Made by a program: the position numbers and the translations under genes. Shown here piece after piece: positions 1 to 8,779 of a DNA stretch of 64,000 bases. The DNA comes from Nitrospira sp. GTDB lineage: Bacteria > Nitrospirota > Nitrospiria > Nitrospirales > Nitrospiraceae. The DNA lies in the NCBI GenBank assembly GCA_024998685.1, contig JACOEH010000022.1:1-64000 (forward strand), read 5' to 3'. The notes below the pieces were generated by a model. That model saw only the letters and a list, made by a program, of their open reading frames with translations. It made no database searches and was not told where the DNA came from. The first letter of the stretch is position 1. Each line of letters begins with the position of its first letter.

Positions 1-407
1 TGTCGCGCATAACACCCAATTCATGTGTCAGCGATGTGTTGACCCTTGTCGCCTATCGTGTAGCTCGTGTTGCGGGGTGGGTGTGGCACGGCGGCAACAA
101 GTTATTTAATAACGTTACGAGATGTTCCTAATTGAGGATCTTTTCAAGGCAAGGTTGATTCCGTCGGTCCATGAATGCGACTCAGCAAGGGAAGGTCAAC
201 GCACAAAGACAGGGACCAGTATTGCGATCTTGACCTCAAACGAGTAAGTCCTGGGAGAGATCCTGCTTATTACGATGAGGTGGACCCGTGAATGTTCTAC
301 TCACGTTACGCTGCGCCAAGGCGAGTGTCCCCTGTTCATCGTTGCAATGAATGATGGAAATGAATTATTGAATCGTTGGACAATAAACAGACTGCGAGGG
401 GGCTTCC
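1..407. other. Leading intergenic region, no gene recognised
   Basis: No reading frame here has protein-like composition, and the short frames in both directions overlap the phosphoesterase start. The last 15 bases before position 408 hold a purine-rich stretch (gcgaggggg) that can act as its ribosome binding site. A TGGCAC sequence near position 82 lacks the downstream TTGC of a sigma-54 promoter. The upstream gene lies outside the window. Confidence 0.4.
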
Positions 408-2042
408 ATGTTCACCAGACGACAATTCCTCAAAGCCGGCTTGGGTACCGTGGGGGCATCGGTGCTCGGCCTTCAGGGTTGCGGCGACGGTACCCCTGGA
501 GGCCCCCCATTGGGATGCACCCCTACCGGCTCGACAACAGGAGGGATGCAGCACATCGAGCATGTCGTGGTGGTCATGCTGGAGAATCGTTCGCTTGACA
601 ACCTGCTCGGCTGGCTCTATGCGGATCAGCAGAATCATCCTTCAGGCACTATTCCCCCCTCACCCACTCCAGCGTACGAAGGGCTCCGGGAAAGAACGTT
701 CTTCAATCAGGATATCCAGACGAACACGCGCGTGTATGCAAGTGCACCCACCAGTAGCTGGCCGCCCGATCACAATCCGATGCTGGTGCCTGATCCCGAC
801 CCGGGGGAAAGTTTCGAACAGATCACCCGTCAACTGTTTGGCACGGCGAGCCCGCTCCCGGCTGCTCATGCCGATATGTCCGGCTTTCTGTTGGACTATA
901 CCGCCCTTGCAGGCCCTACGGCCGCTGTCCAGATTATGCAGTCCTATAGTCCACAACAGGTTCCCGTCATCTCCGAACTGGCGAAGAGCTTCGCCGTGTG
1001 TGATCACTGGTATGCCTCGGCCCCCTGCCAGACATGGCCGAACCGGGGGTTTGTGCATACTGGTTCCTCGGATGGCCATATCAATAACGATGATTATGAG
1101 CTGTACGATATTCAGACCATTTTCAATGTGATGTCAGCGCAGGGCATCAGCTGGGGGATCTACTCCGATACCCTCTATACGCCCTCGTTGACGCATGTCC
1201 AGTTTCCGAGGCTCTTGCCCTTCCCTGATCACTTTCAGAACTTCGCAGCCTTTCAGCAGCTGTGCGAGGCTGCTCTGAACGCCTCCGCCAGCGAGAAGCT
1301 TCCGGCCTACTCGTTTGTCGAACCGCGATTCACGGTCGAGCATGCCATCTCGGAGACGCACTACCCCGAAGATTATCACCCACCTTACAACCTCACTGTG
1401 GGGGAACAGTTCCTCGCTGAGGTCTATACCGCTGTTCGCCAAAGCCCCTATCGCGACAAGATTCTGTTGATCATCACGTTTGACGAACACGGGGGGTGCT
1501 ACGATCATGTGCCTCCCCCCACGGGAGCCGTCGCGCCAGACCCAGGGCCGGTCTCACGGGATGGGACCTTCCATTTTGATCGCTATGGGGTACGGGTACC
1601 CACCATCGTGGTCTCATCGTATGTCCAAGCCGGCACCGTGTTCCGCGCTGCTCCAGGTGCTACGCCGTACGATCATACGTCGATCTTGGCGACGCTTCGG
1701 GATTGGAAAAACATGGCGTGCAATGCAGGGGAACCCTTCCTACCCAGCCCTCGGGTCAAACATGCCCCGACATTGCACTCCGTGCTCACGTTGTCGGACA
1801 GCACCAAGCGCACGAATTGGCCCTCGATTGCTGTTCCCCCGCTTGGGGGAGGAGAGCCTGCCACGGCACGGATCATGGAGAGACCCATCAATGATGTCCA
1901 GCTGGGCTTGCTGGTAGGCGTGGCAAACCAACGCAATAATAACCAGTATATCGGGAGGGCGGCCGTCCAATCGATGCGCCAGCACATCAAGACGCACAAG
2001 CAGGCCCTGGCCTTTATGAGACCGGACCTCAACCTCGACTAG
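408..2042 (+). CDS. Tat-exported phosphoesterase (phospholipase C / acid phosphatase AcpA family)
   Basis: This is a 544-residue hydrolase of the phosphoesterase family (PF04185), which cleaves phosphate ester bonds of phospholipids or other phosphomonoesters or diesters outside the cytoplasm. The N-terminus has a twin-arginine signal (RRQFLKAG, residues 4-11) followed by a hydrophobic stretch and a lipobox-like LQGC (Cys near 25), so the product is probably a Tat-exported lipoprotein. The family's N-terminal metal-ligand motif is visible as ENRSLDNLLGW around residues 60-70, and the C-terminal active-site segment as FDEHGGCYDHV around residues 355-367. The length fits the AcpA-like branch rather than the longer classical PLCs. 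It stands alone with no partner gene. The family call is firm and the substrate is unknown. Confidence 0.85.
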   Translation: MFTRRQFLKAGLGTVGASVLGLQGCGDGTPGGPPLGCTPTGSTTGGMQHIEHVVVVMLENRSLDNLLGWLYADQQNHPSGTIPPSPTPAYEGLRERTFFNQDIQTNTRVYASAPTSSWPPDHNPMLVPDPDPGESFEQITRQLFGTASPLPAAHADMSGFLLDYTALAGPTAAVQIMQSYSPQQVPVISELAKSFAVCDHWYASAPCQTWPNRGFVHTGSSDGHINNDDYELYDIQTIFNVMSAQGISWGIYSDTLYTPSLTHVQFPRLLPFPDHFQNFAAFQQLCEAALNASASEKLPAYSFVEPRFTVEHAISETHYPEDYHPPYNLTVGEQFLAEVYTAVRQSPYRDKILLIITFDEHGGCYDHVPPPTGAVAPDPGPVSRDGTFHFDRYGVRVPTIVVSSYVQAGTVFRAAPGATPYDHTSILATLRDWKNMACNAGEPFLPSPRVKHAPTLHSVLTLSDSTKRTNWPSIAVPPLGGGEPATARIMERPINDVQLGLLVGVANQRNNNQYIGRAAVQSMRQHIKTHKQALAFMRPDLNLD

Positions 2043-2181
2043 CGACCACCACAGTCACGCGAGGATCCGAGTCGTGGGATGACTTCGGCTGTTCTCCGGT
2101 TGTGGGTTCCAGAGTCCACAGTGCGATGAGTGCGACACCGACCACAACCGCTCGATAGCCGCTATGCGCACATCGTCTCAT
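2029..2181 (-). CDS. Possible small membrane or secreted peptide (about 50 aa)
   Basis: This short leftward frame starts at an ATG with AGGAGC about eight bases upstream. It encodes a basic N-terminus, one hydrophobic segment (roughly residues 10-22, VVVGVALIAL) and a polar tail. Its 3' end overlaps the last bases of the convergent phosphoesterase gene by 14 bp. No family was recognised. The signal-like organisation and start context are the only support, and it may be chance. Confidence 0.3.
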   Translation of the reverse strand: MRRCAHSGYRAVVVGVALIALWTLEPTTGEQPKSSHDSDPRVTVVVASRG

Positions 2182-2437
2182 CGATGGCTTGCTCCTGAGG
2201 GGAACGAATGAGCGTGGGTTGATGAGGACACAGGTATAGCCTGACTCCCAGTGGGGCTCAAAGATGTACGACAATGTGTTGCGATGTGAATAGTTATGCT
2301 GTCTCTATTGTGTTTGCACGAAACATGGGCTGACTATTTAATTGATGGTCGGCTCCATGAGCCTTAGCCGGATGCCACGCTTCTAACCTATGCCTCCCTC
2401 AGTTTATGATGCTGTCTAAAGTTACGTACGCACTCAC
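2182..2437. other. Intergenic stretch
   Basis: Nothing convincing is seen here apart from the upstream context of the putative small peptide. It separates two converging transcription units; no hairpin followed by a T-run was found. Confidence 0.3.
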
Positions 2438-4096
2438 TTAAAATAGTGGTTTGAGGTCACTAAAAACGTGACTTACACCCGTAAAATGGCCGCCATGACA
2501 CGTAAAGCAGTTGAAGGTCCCCGATGCTTGTGTGCTTGTGCCTTGCGTGAAGGTTTCCATCGTCGTGTTGTTTAATTTGCTCGTTCCCACTTGCGTAGGA
2601 TTAAATGAGTTAAACGGAAAGGCACCGGCAATCATCCAGGTTGAGCCGGTCATGATGTAATTGCCCCGCACATCACCGTTGGCAAGCACGCCGCGCACAC
2701 TGTTGTTGACCGAGATAATTTCGCTATTGGAAGCTGGAGAGTTCTTTAACGGGTTGGGCGAAACATCGGAAGCAGCCCCCCAAGCCTTCCTGCGGATAAT
2801 GTTGTTCGGCCCAACGGGTGTCGATGGCGAGACAGCAACAATGTTGTCGCCGCTTGTTGCCTGGCGCGGCCCGTTAAATGGCCCTGTCGAATTGGACCCA
2901 GTGAAGAGCCAGTTTCCAGCGGTATCGACAGGCACCGAAGTCGTGCCTCCTCCGGAATTACGATATGAATAGGCGTCGTTTGCTGTATTGCCAATGTGCT
3001 CGAATGTGGCCCAAATCATTTCGGGGTGGCCGGCGGCACTTCCGACCACGTGCATTCCAACCAAGGCCACTTGGGCGTTTTTCGTGCCGGTTTTCTTCCA
3101 ATTGAGTGGATCAGATTTGTCGTAGGTAGGTACCTCTGCTGTCATGGTGATGTAGTCGCCGACGTTGGCGAGCCCCGTGGTCTCAATCCATGAGGTCTTA
3201 ATCTCGAATGCGAGCGCCTCGGGGTCAATAAAGGTCCTGTTATGCGCGGAGGCAAACGTCGTGATGTTGTCGAGCTCGCCTTGCGTGGTGGGAAACAACA
3301 AATTGGCAGGAACGCTCGAGCCTTGCATCGTGCGAAAATATGCCAGCACCTCGTTGACAGCGATACCATAGTAGATCGGCGACCCATTTTGAGCGATAAG
3401 CACCGAACCATCAGCCTGGCCTTGCTCCACTTCGATCACATTGCCGAAGCGATCGACAAAAATCGGGAGACGGTCCAGGACAAATTTGCGCGCTTTACCG
3501 ATTTGCGCGGGGTGCACATCCACGGGACCGACCGCAAGCGGACTGCGCAGCGGGTGCTGGAGGAGTTTGGGTTCGATATGTTTGCCAGCTTGGTCTAACA
3601 GAATCAACTTGCCGGCATCGTCACGTTTTGCACTGAAGACCTCAGTGAGCTTGCCGGCTCCCGTGTGAATTTGAGGACGGAGGACGCCGTCCGGTACTCG
3701 CTCGACTTCGAACAGTCGGCCTTGTTTGTCAGTAATCAGCGGCAAACGATTCGGGCCCAACTGTCGTGCAATGGGGCCTAGCTTGATGATTCCTCTTCCA
3801 TGTGCTGACATGGTGCGGTGCCCATTGGAGTCCGGTGGAGAAACGTCGAAAAAGGCCGAGGACTCAAAGATGCGTCCACCTCCACCGCCATAAATTGCCG
3901 GCGCAGGTGAGGTGAGCCATAGGAACATGTGATGGGACCACTCGTAGAAGCTGCAGTTGGGCGTGTTGGGAAAGGACACGCTATTCGCTGGATTCACGAC
4001 ACCGTTGAGGCTGGCTGTCCCACTCTTGAACCAGCCATTAATGGTTGCTGCGGGAATCGGGGGGTCAGTAAAGGGGTCGGGAGTCTTTTCTGACAT
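2438..4096 (-). CDS. Large protein with a single C-terminal CxxCH motif, function unknown
   Basis: This 552-residue product is of unknown function. Residues about 528-540 contain CFTCHGGH, a c-type haem attachment sequence, followed by a Phe-rich tail. The middle has repeated short segments of the form 'DxxGxLxEVE...QxHTGAGKL' that resemble beta-strand repeats, and a segment rich in Gly, Ser and Asn (about 385-480). The N-terminus begins MSEKTPDPF and has no signal peptide or Tat motif, which is odd because covalent haem attachment occurs in the periplasm. Either the true start is elsewhere, export uses another route, or CxxCH is not a haem site here. There is no operon partner. Confidence 0.6.
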   Translation of the reverse strand: MSEKTPDPFTDPPIPAATINGWFKSGTASLNGVVNPANSVSFPNTPNCSFYEWSHHMFLWLTSPAPAIYGGGGGRIFESSAFFDVSPPDSNGHRTMSAHGRGIIKLGPIARQLGPNRLPLITDKQGRLFEVERVPDGVLRPQIHTGAGKLTEVFSAKRDDAGKLILLDQAGKHIEPKLLQHPLRSPLAVGPVDVHPAQIGKARKFVLDRLPIFVDRFGNVIEVEQGQADGSVLIAQNGSPIYYGIAVNEVLAYFRTMQGSSVPANLLFPTTQGELDNITTFASAHNRTFIDPEALAFEIKTSWIETTGLANVGDYITMTAEVPTYDKSDPLNWKKTGTKNAQVALVGMHVVGSAAGHPEMIWATFEHIGNTANDAYSYRNSGGGTTSVPVDTAGNWLFTGSNSTGPFNGPRQATSGDNIVAVSPSTPVGPNNIIRRKAWGAASDVSPNPLKNSPASNSEIISVNNSVRGVLANGDVRGNYIMTGSTWMIAGAFPFNSFNPTQVGTSKLNNTTMETFTQGTSTQASGTFNCFTCHGGHFTGVSHVFSDLKPLF

Positions 4097-4209
4097 ACCA
4101 CTTCCCAGCGCGCTTACCTCATAGCGTCTCGACGCGCAGCGAATAACCTGGCCTCCCTTACCCTCTCGATCACCTTCACCGCCCTTCTTGTTTGTTATAA
4201 TCCCAAACC

Positions 4210-4818
4210 GTGAGACGACAAGATCGCATCGCCCCGGTCATCACACTCGCGTGCTTCCTCTCCATCCTGCTCCTTCTGGAAGGATGCTACTCTACACCAC
4301 CTCCATCCGGCGTCCACTTTCCAATCACCAACGGCTCCCATACGCTTTTGCCCAGTGAGCGACAGCGCATCCTTATCTGGGGAGATCCTCTCCTCGCCCG
4401 CGTGGCTGACGAATGGCTCCGGTCTCATCACTATTCAAACATCCTGATGTTCCCTCAGATTCCCCACCGCTCATCGGATCGCCAGGCGGCGCTTGCGGTC
4501 GCGACAGAGGCGAATGCAGAGTTCGTGCTCATGCTGGAGCGGGAAGAACTGAAGGAAGAGGCATTGATCCAGGCGAACTGCGGCGCACTCTTCAACATCA
4601 CTGTCGATGTACGAGGTCTTTCGGTAGAACGCGGAGGGAGCATCCTGCGGGGCAACGCCCATTACCCTCACTGCGTCGAACGTAACGACCAGACTTTTCA
4701 GAACCTGACTTGCCAAGCCCTTGCCACCGCGTGGGGCTTCCGCTCATCCGGACAGCTTGAGATTCCCTCACACCTGGCATGCACAGCCGGCCAGAGCACC
4801 CCCGCACCGAACCGCTAA
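4210..4818 (+). CDS. Putative lipoprotein
   Basis: This 202-residue protein has a basic N-terminus, a hydrophobic stretch and a lipobox (LLEGC, Cys near residue 26), so it is likely an SPII-processed lipoprotein. The mature part contains a predicted alpha/beta segment with 'ERQRILIWGDPLLARVADEWLRS' character (residues about 50-75; only parts quoted) and four or more cysteines in the second half that may form disulfides. The family is not recognised. The gene ends 30 bp before an ATG with a GAGGAG site that is now interrupted by an insertion sequence. Confidence 0.6.
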   Translation: MRRQDRIAPVITLACFLSILLLLEGCYSTPPPSGVHFPITNGSHTLLPSERQRILIWGDPLLARVADEWLRSHHYSNILMFPQIPHRSSDRQAALAVATEANAEFVLMLEREELKEEALIQANCGALFNITVDVRGLSVERGGSILRGNAHYPHCVERNDQTFQNLTCQALATAWGFRSSGQLEIPSHLACTAGQSTPAPNR

Positions 4819-4848
4819 CTCCACACACGCGAGTGAGGAGAGAAATAT

Positions 4849-4857
4849 ATGTCACAG
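4849..4857. repeat. Target-site duplication, left copy
   Basis: ATGTCACAG occurs here and again at 6180-6188, directly outside the two ends of the insertion sequence. Nine bases is a usual target duplication length for the IS4 family. Confidence 0.8.
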
Positions 4858-4876
4858 CACTACTGTCCGGTTAAAT
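4858..4876. repeat. IS4-family left inverted repeat
   Basis: It begins CACTACTGTCC and matches the reverse complement of 6161-6179 except at positions 3 and 5. The transposase stop codon (4871-4873) falls within it. Confidence 0.8.
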
Positions 4877-6040
4877 CGGGAATAGAGTCAGTTGGTTGCA
4901 CGGTACCCCTTCAGGCATATTGCAATCGCCGCCCGGAAACGCTTGCTGCAAGGGCATCTTCTCGAAAATGGTGACGGACAAGATCTGTAGAAGCGTGTAG
5001 AGCGAGGCATCCAGATTCAGCCGCTTCTTGATGATGGCAATCAGCACATACACCGACACCGCGATCCAGATTTGCGTCTTGACCGCATTTTCCGACGTAC
5101 CGAAGAACCGCTTGATCCGAAGATGCTGCTTGATCCACTTGAAGAACAGTTCGACCTGCCAGCGATGCTTGTAGAGCGCGCAGATCGTGGCCGCCGGCAA
5201 GGTCATCTGATTGGAAAGGAACACCAGTGCCTTGCCGGTTTCCGGATCGTTGAATCGGACCCGCCGCAGAAGTGCCAGATAGTTCTGTTTGGCGTAGAAG
5301 CCATCCAGCGCGATGCGCTGATCGCAGACGATGCCGGTCTTGCGATCGGTCGGCATCGAGTACACGCGATGCGCCTTGAGGTTCGATTTGGCGCGCGTGA
5401 CAAAGAAGGCCCCGGCCAGATGCAGCGCATGCAGCCGAGTGAAATCCAGATAGCCTCGATCCATGACGTAGATGGCCCCCGGTTCCGGCGTCAGGAGGTC
5501 GAGCGCATGGACGTCGTGGAGTGTTCCGTCGGAGATATGGAGAAAGCTGGGGATACTGCCCTTCAAGTCGAGCAACGTGTGCATCTTGACCGCCGCCTTG
5601 GTGGCACGGAAATTCGCCCACGGAAATAGCGCCAGGCACAAGTCGATGGTCGTCGAATCCAGCGCATAGACCGTATTCGACAGGTCGCGCCCCAAGTCCT
5701 CGCGGGCATACAGGGCACGGGCCTGCGTGATCAGCCGCCCGGCGAAGTCTGCCCAACTGCGCCAGTTGCGCAACTCGTTGGCGTCGGCCAAGGTCGATCG
5801 TGCCACCGGTTCGCGAAAGCCCATGTGATACAGCTTCGCCGCCTGCGCCACCAGGCACGCTTCGATGTCCCGCAGGCTCTCCCGATAGGTGAGTTGCGCA
5901 AAAGCCATCGCCCGATACTGCTCGGCGCACGTCAGCGTGCGCACCCCCTTGTCGCCGCCCCGTCGGGCCACGATACGATGGAAGGTCTTCCACGGCAGGA
6001 AGTCCATGATCTGCGCGAACAATGTCTTGCCAAGGTTCAT
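4871..6040 (-). CDS. IS4-family transposase (DDE)
   Basis: This is a 389-residue DDE transposase that cuts and pastes its own element. The family signature Y-x2-R-x3-E-x6-K is complete in YKHRWQVELFFKWIK near residues 292-306 and supplies the catalytic Glu. Catalytic Asp candidates are in ALDSTTIDL (about residue 127) and VMDRGYLDF (about residue 194). The N-terminal part (CAEQYRAMAFAQLTYRESLRDIE) matches the helical DNA-binding N-terminus of this IS4 subgroup. Length is full and no frameshift is seen. An overlapping alternative frame (4911-6152) is a high-GC shadow. Confidence 0.92.
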   Translation of the reverse strand: MNLGKTLFAQIMDFLPWKTFHRIVARRGGDKGVRTLTCAEQYRAMAFAQLTYRESLRDIEACLVAQAAKLYHMGFREPVARSTLADANELRNWRSWADFAGRLITQARALYAREDLGRDLSNTVYALDSTTIDLCLALFPWANFRATKAAVKMHTLLDLKGSIPSFLHISDGTLHDVHALDLLTPEPGAIYVMDRGYLDFTRLHALHLAGAFFVTRAKSNLKAHRVYSMPTDRKTGIVCDQRIALDGFYAKQNYLALLRRVRFNDPETGKALVFLSNQMTLPAATICALYKHRWQVELFFKWIKQHLRIKRFFGTSENAVKTQIWIAVSVYVLIAIIKKRLNLDASLYTLLQILSVTIFEKMPLQQAFPGGDCNMPEGVPCNQLTLFPI

Positions 6041-6160
6041 CGGCGTCTCCGGGCAAAAGCCCAGGATCGTGCCGGAACCCGCTCGGCAATTTCAAATCGG
6101 AGACACCCTTCGGTGCTCCGAATCCCGCTCCAGTTCTTGTGTTCATGCTCATGGGAGCAA

Positions 6161-6179
6161 ATTTAACCGGACAGCACTG
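6161..6179. repeat. IS4-family right inverted repeat
   Basis: The segment ATTTAACCGGACAG plus CACTG is the inverted partner of 4858-4876. Confidence 0.8.
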
Positions 6180-6188
6180 ATGTCACAG
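6180..6188. repeat. Target-site duplication, right copy
   Basis: This is the second copy of ATGTCACAG. It overlaps a 12-bp tandem repeat (ACAGGATAAAAG at 6185-6196 and 6197-6208) that belongs to the target DNA. Confidence 0.8.
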
Positions 6189-6593
6189 GATAAAAGACAG
6201 GATAAAAGGTGTCGGGAATCTTTTCTTGCCAGGATGGCATCGACTTCGTCAGAAGCTCCGGCATGCCCTCGCTGTTCCCGATTGGCTACCGGAGACCTCG
6301 CCTACTCGTCCTGAACCGCCGTCCTAAACTTGGGCACGATTGCCGTTATCCCAGTCAAAGCCGCTCGCACACACCGTCACCACACCTCGAAATGTATACA
6401 TTTATATAGACAACTGTCAATGTTCAGAACTGGTCACTTGTGAAACAGGAGAATTTCCCTCCCGCTTCCTCTCCTCAGAGCTGCCCGAGTCAGAAGCCCT
6501 TGCGTTGAGCCTATCCCGAGCGATACGTTACCTGGAGATCAATCAGGGATAAAAGAACAAGTACCCCTCTCCCTGTTTCTTTCTGAGGAGGAA
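6189..6593. other. Intergenic region with tandem repeat and 14-bp palindrome
   Basis: No convincing gene is present. The 12-bp tandem repeat at 6185-6208 is followed by GGTGTCGGGAATCTTTT, which resembles DNA seen near REP-associated tyrosine transposase genes (recalled, not verified). The perfect palindrome AAATGTATACATTT lies at 6390-6403, followed by an AT-rich segment that could hold a promoter for the PilZ gene. A strong GAGGAGGA ribosome binding site sits just before 6594. Confidence 0.4.
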
Positions 6594-7580
6594 GTGATTG
6601 GTGCCGTTGATGGGAAGTGGGAGCGTCAATCAGCCATGGATCTGAAGATAGAGGATCAACGGACTGCGCCCCGAGTTGCGGTGCAGTTTCGCGCTATGGT
6701 GTTGGGCTCCGTAGAGTCCGAAGGGGTGGGCATCATCGTCGATCTCTCACGGAGCGGGTGCCGGCTGGAAAGCCCGCTCCTCATGTTGCCTGGTCTGTCG
6801 TTAGAATTGCGCATCGCTGTGCCCGGCTTGGAGTGGGCGCTGACGATTGATGGGGCTGATGTGCAGTGGACGAACGAGGAAACCGCCGGCCTGGCTTTTG
6901 TTCGAATCAGAGAGACTGAACAGCAGCGACTCGACGACGTGATGACCACTCGGCTCGAGAGGAAGGCTGAGGGCGGCGATGAAGAACAGGTCGAGATGGT
7001 GCCGTTTGAGTTCCAAGGACTGGAACCGGTGTTTGCGAAAGACCCTGAACTCGCCATCAACAAGGGACTGGCGTGGTTCGCGCAAGACCGGACGCAATTT
7101 CGGTTTCGAGGAGGGAGCCTGCTCGGCAGAGCGTTTCCTCCGTGCACGCCCGAGTTCGCTGCCGCACTCGCTGAGTTGGTCAAAGCCGGTGGCGACACGG
7201 AGGCAGATTTCTCGCTGGCGATTCTCCAAAACTATCTTGGTTCGACATCCACCGACGGTGTCTTGAAAGAGATTGTGTCGCGATTTTCAGATGACACTCG
7301 CAAGATGGACGAAATCCGGGCCACCATCAATAGCACCGGCGTGGTCTCCGGTGAATTCTGGCTTGCGGAAGCATGGCGGGTCAAGAAGGAGTCGCTGACC
7401 CGATGGCTGACGGACGAACGACAGGCGGTCAAAACGTTCACCGAGCAGCACATTGCAGAACTTGGCCGAATGATCCTATCAGAACGACGCCGTGTGGAGG
7501 CCGAACGTGAACTGCGAGAGAGGAACCGACATGAGGACGAGTCAGGCCACGATCATGGGTACAGGGCAAAACCCTTCTAA
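6594..7580 (+). CDS. PilZ-domain protein with C-terminal helical region
   Basis: This 328-residue cytoplasmic protein has a PilZ domain in about residues 20-110 (RTAPRVAVQFRA, then a conserved DLSRSGCRL element), the fold that usually binds cyclic di-GMP. The canonical RxxxR is represented by RTAPR, and D/NxSxxG by DLSRSG, so binding is plausible. The rest is charged and helical with no recognised domain; the last 60 residues are rich in Arg and Glu and may be a coiled coil. GTG 6594 lies very close behind GAGGAGGA, so ATG 6636 (MDLKIEDQ) is an alternative start. A second, shorter PilZ protein lies at 14724-15104. Confidence 0.75.
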   Translation: MIGAVDGKWERQSAMDLKIEDQRTAPRVAVQFRAMVLGSVESEGVGIIVDLSRSGCRLESPLLMLPGLSLELRIAVPGLEWALTIDGADVQWTNEETAGLAFVRIRETEQQRLDDVMTTRLERKAEGGDEEQVEMVPFEFQGLEPVFAKDPELAINKGLAWFAQDRTQFRFRGGSLLGRAFPPCTPEFAAALAELVKAGGDTEADFSLAILQNYLGSTSTDGVLKEIVSRFSDDTRKMDEIRATINSTGVVSGEFWLAEAWRVKKESLTRWLTDERQAVKTFTEQHIAELGRMILSERRRVEAERELRERNRHEDESGHDHGYRAKPF

Positions 7581-7613
7581 ATAGCCGCAATAGATCGAAA
7601 AGGGAATAAGTAG

Positions 7614-8081
7614 ATGAAGACAAACATCTTTGTGACCACGGTGCTCTGTTGCTCGACGATCGTGTCGGCCAGCCATGCTGAGGAAATTGGGAGTGTCGAC
7701 ACGGAATTCAAATGGTTGGGGCCGGATCACAAAATTGTGGTTGAAGCGTTTGACGACCCAAAGATTGAAGGCATCACGTGTTATCTGAGCCGATCGAAAA
7801 AAGGCGGCTTGAAAGGGATGGTCGGATTGGCCGAGGAAACCTCAGATGCCTCACTGGCCTGCCGTCAAGTCGGTCCCATTCGCATGGTGGGTGAGCCGAA
7901 AGACGGGGAAAAGGTCTTCAGTGAGAGTCGATCTCTGATTTTCAAGAAGCTACAAGTTGTCCGATTCTTCGACAAGAAACGCCAGACCTACATTTATCTC
8001 GCCTATAGCGATCGCGTGATCGAGGGCTCGCCGCAAAATGCCATCTCCACCGTACCGATCCAATCCTGGTCAAGTCGCTAA
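7614..8081 (+). CDS. creA: CreA-family periplasmic protein
   Basis: This 155-residue protein has a cleavable signal peptide (about residues 1-22, ending SHAEE). The mature sequence matches the CreA family (PF05981): [25 protein letters not shown], the conserved cysteine in [12 protein letters not shown], and a second Cys in ACRQVGP (only parts quoted). The family's molecular function is not established. It starts 33 bp after the PilZ gene and may be co-transcribed with it. Full length for the family. Confidence 0.85.
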   Translation: MKTNIFVTTVLCCSTIVSASHAEEIGSVDTEFKWLGPDHKIVVEAFDDPKIEGITCYLSRSKKGGLKGMVGLAEETSDASLACRQVGPIRMVGEPKDGEKVFSESRSLIFKKLQVVRFFDKKRQTYIYLAYSDRVIEGSPQNAISTVPIQSWSSR

Positions 8082-8328
8082 GGGCCGGGAGACAAACCGA
8101 TCTCTCGTTCCGGAAACCACCTGAAACAAAGACTCTACCCTTCTCTCTCGCGCAAGCTGACAAAACTTTGACGGCTTGAACTCTTCTGCACCGTCAATTT
8201 CGTGAACATATGTTACCCGTTGAACTACGTACCCCTCAGAATTCTTGACATATCGACATATGACAATTTGGTGCGGCTCTTGCTTAACTTTGTCATCAGC
8301 TGTGAACGTAGCCACCTGGGAGGGAACA

Positions 8329-8502
8329 ATGGAATGTCCGAAGTGTAAGGGGCTGATGATGTTGGAGCGGTTCTCGGATTTCTTTCTGGTGTTTTATGCA
8401 TGGAAATGCATCAATTGCGGCGCCATCATCGACCGCACCATTTCCAATAATCGCCGAAAGAGTCTGTCTGCCCGAGAATCCCAGACCGTTGCCGCGCGTT
8501 GA
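8329..8502 (+). CDS. Small zinc-ribbon protein
   Basis: The start at 8329 is chosen because GGGAGGG lies five bases upstream; a longer frame from 8245 has no ribosome binding site. The 57-residue product has two knuckles, MECPKCKG near the N-terminus and CINCGAI in the middle, with a Phe-rich hydrophobic stretch between (FSDFFLVFYAW). This is the arrangement of a small rubredoxin-like or zinc-ribbon protein. The role is unknown. Confidence 0.6.
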   Translation: MECPKCKGLMMLERFSDFFLVFYAWKCINCGAIIDRTISNNRRKSLSARESQTVAAR

Positions 8503-8779
8503 GAACCTCCGACTCAGCGTGCACCGGGCCGCCCCTCCGGTGAAGAGATCTGAGTGAACCGCATGGCGAAGCGGTTCGGGATGGAACGGGGACGGTATCG
8601 TATCTATGGTGTTCGCTGGAAGTTCCGTCCCGCCCTCCCCACCCTCGCCTCTCGATAGGCCTGCCTCTTCAAATCCATAGACCCGCCGAATTCAACACAG
8701 TAGAATACTGCCGTCATCTGTTCTTCTTCGAACGTTGAGGCAATGCTTTCCTTCCTGTCGCAAGGGGTCCTGTTGAAAG

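Larger units (their letters stand above)
4858..6179 (-). mobile_element. IS4-family insertion sequence, intact
   Basis: This 1322-bp element is bounded by 19-bp imperfect inverted repeats (4858-4876 and 6161-6179, 17 of 19 matched, inner 14 bases CTGTCCGGTTAAAT perfect) and by a 9-bp direct duplication ATGTCACAG. It holds one complete transposase gene whose stop codon lies inside the left inverted repeat. Intact ends, intact reading frame and a perfect target duplication indicate a recent and probably still functional insertion. Confidence 0.88.

Noticed and set aside
80-100. Possible sigma-54 promoter (TGGCAC)
   Set aside because: The required TTGC element at the proper spacing is missing.
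376-1131. Long alternative frame across the phosphoesterase gene
   Set aside because: High Arg and Pro composition and no family-like sequence; it is a frame shadow of 408-2042.
4911-6152. 413-residue frame overlapping the transposase
   Set aside because: The real frame (4871-6040) carries the complete DDE and YREK signature; this one has none.
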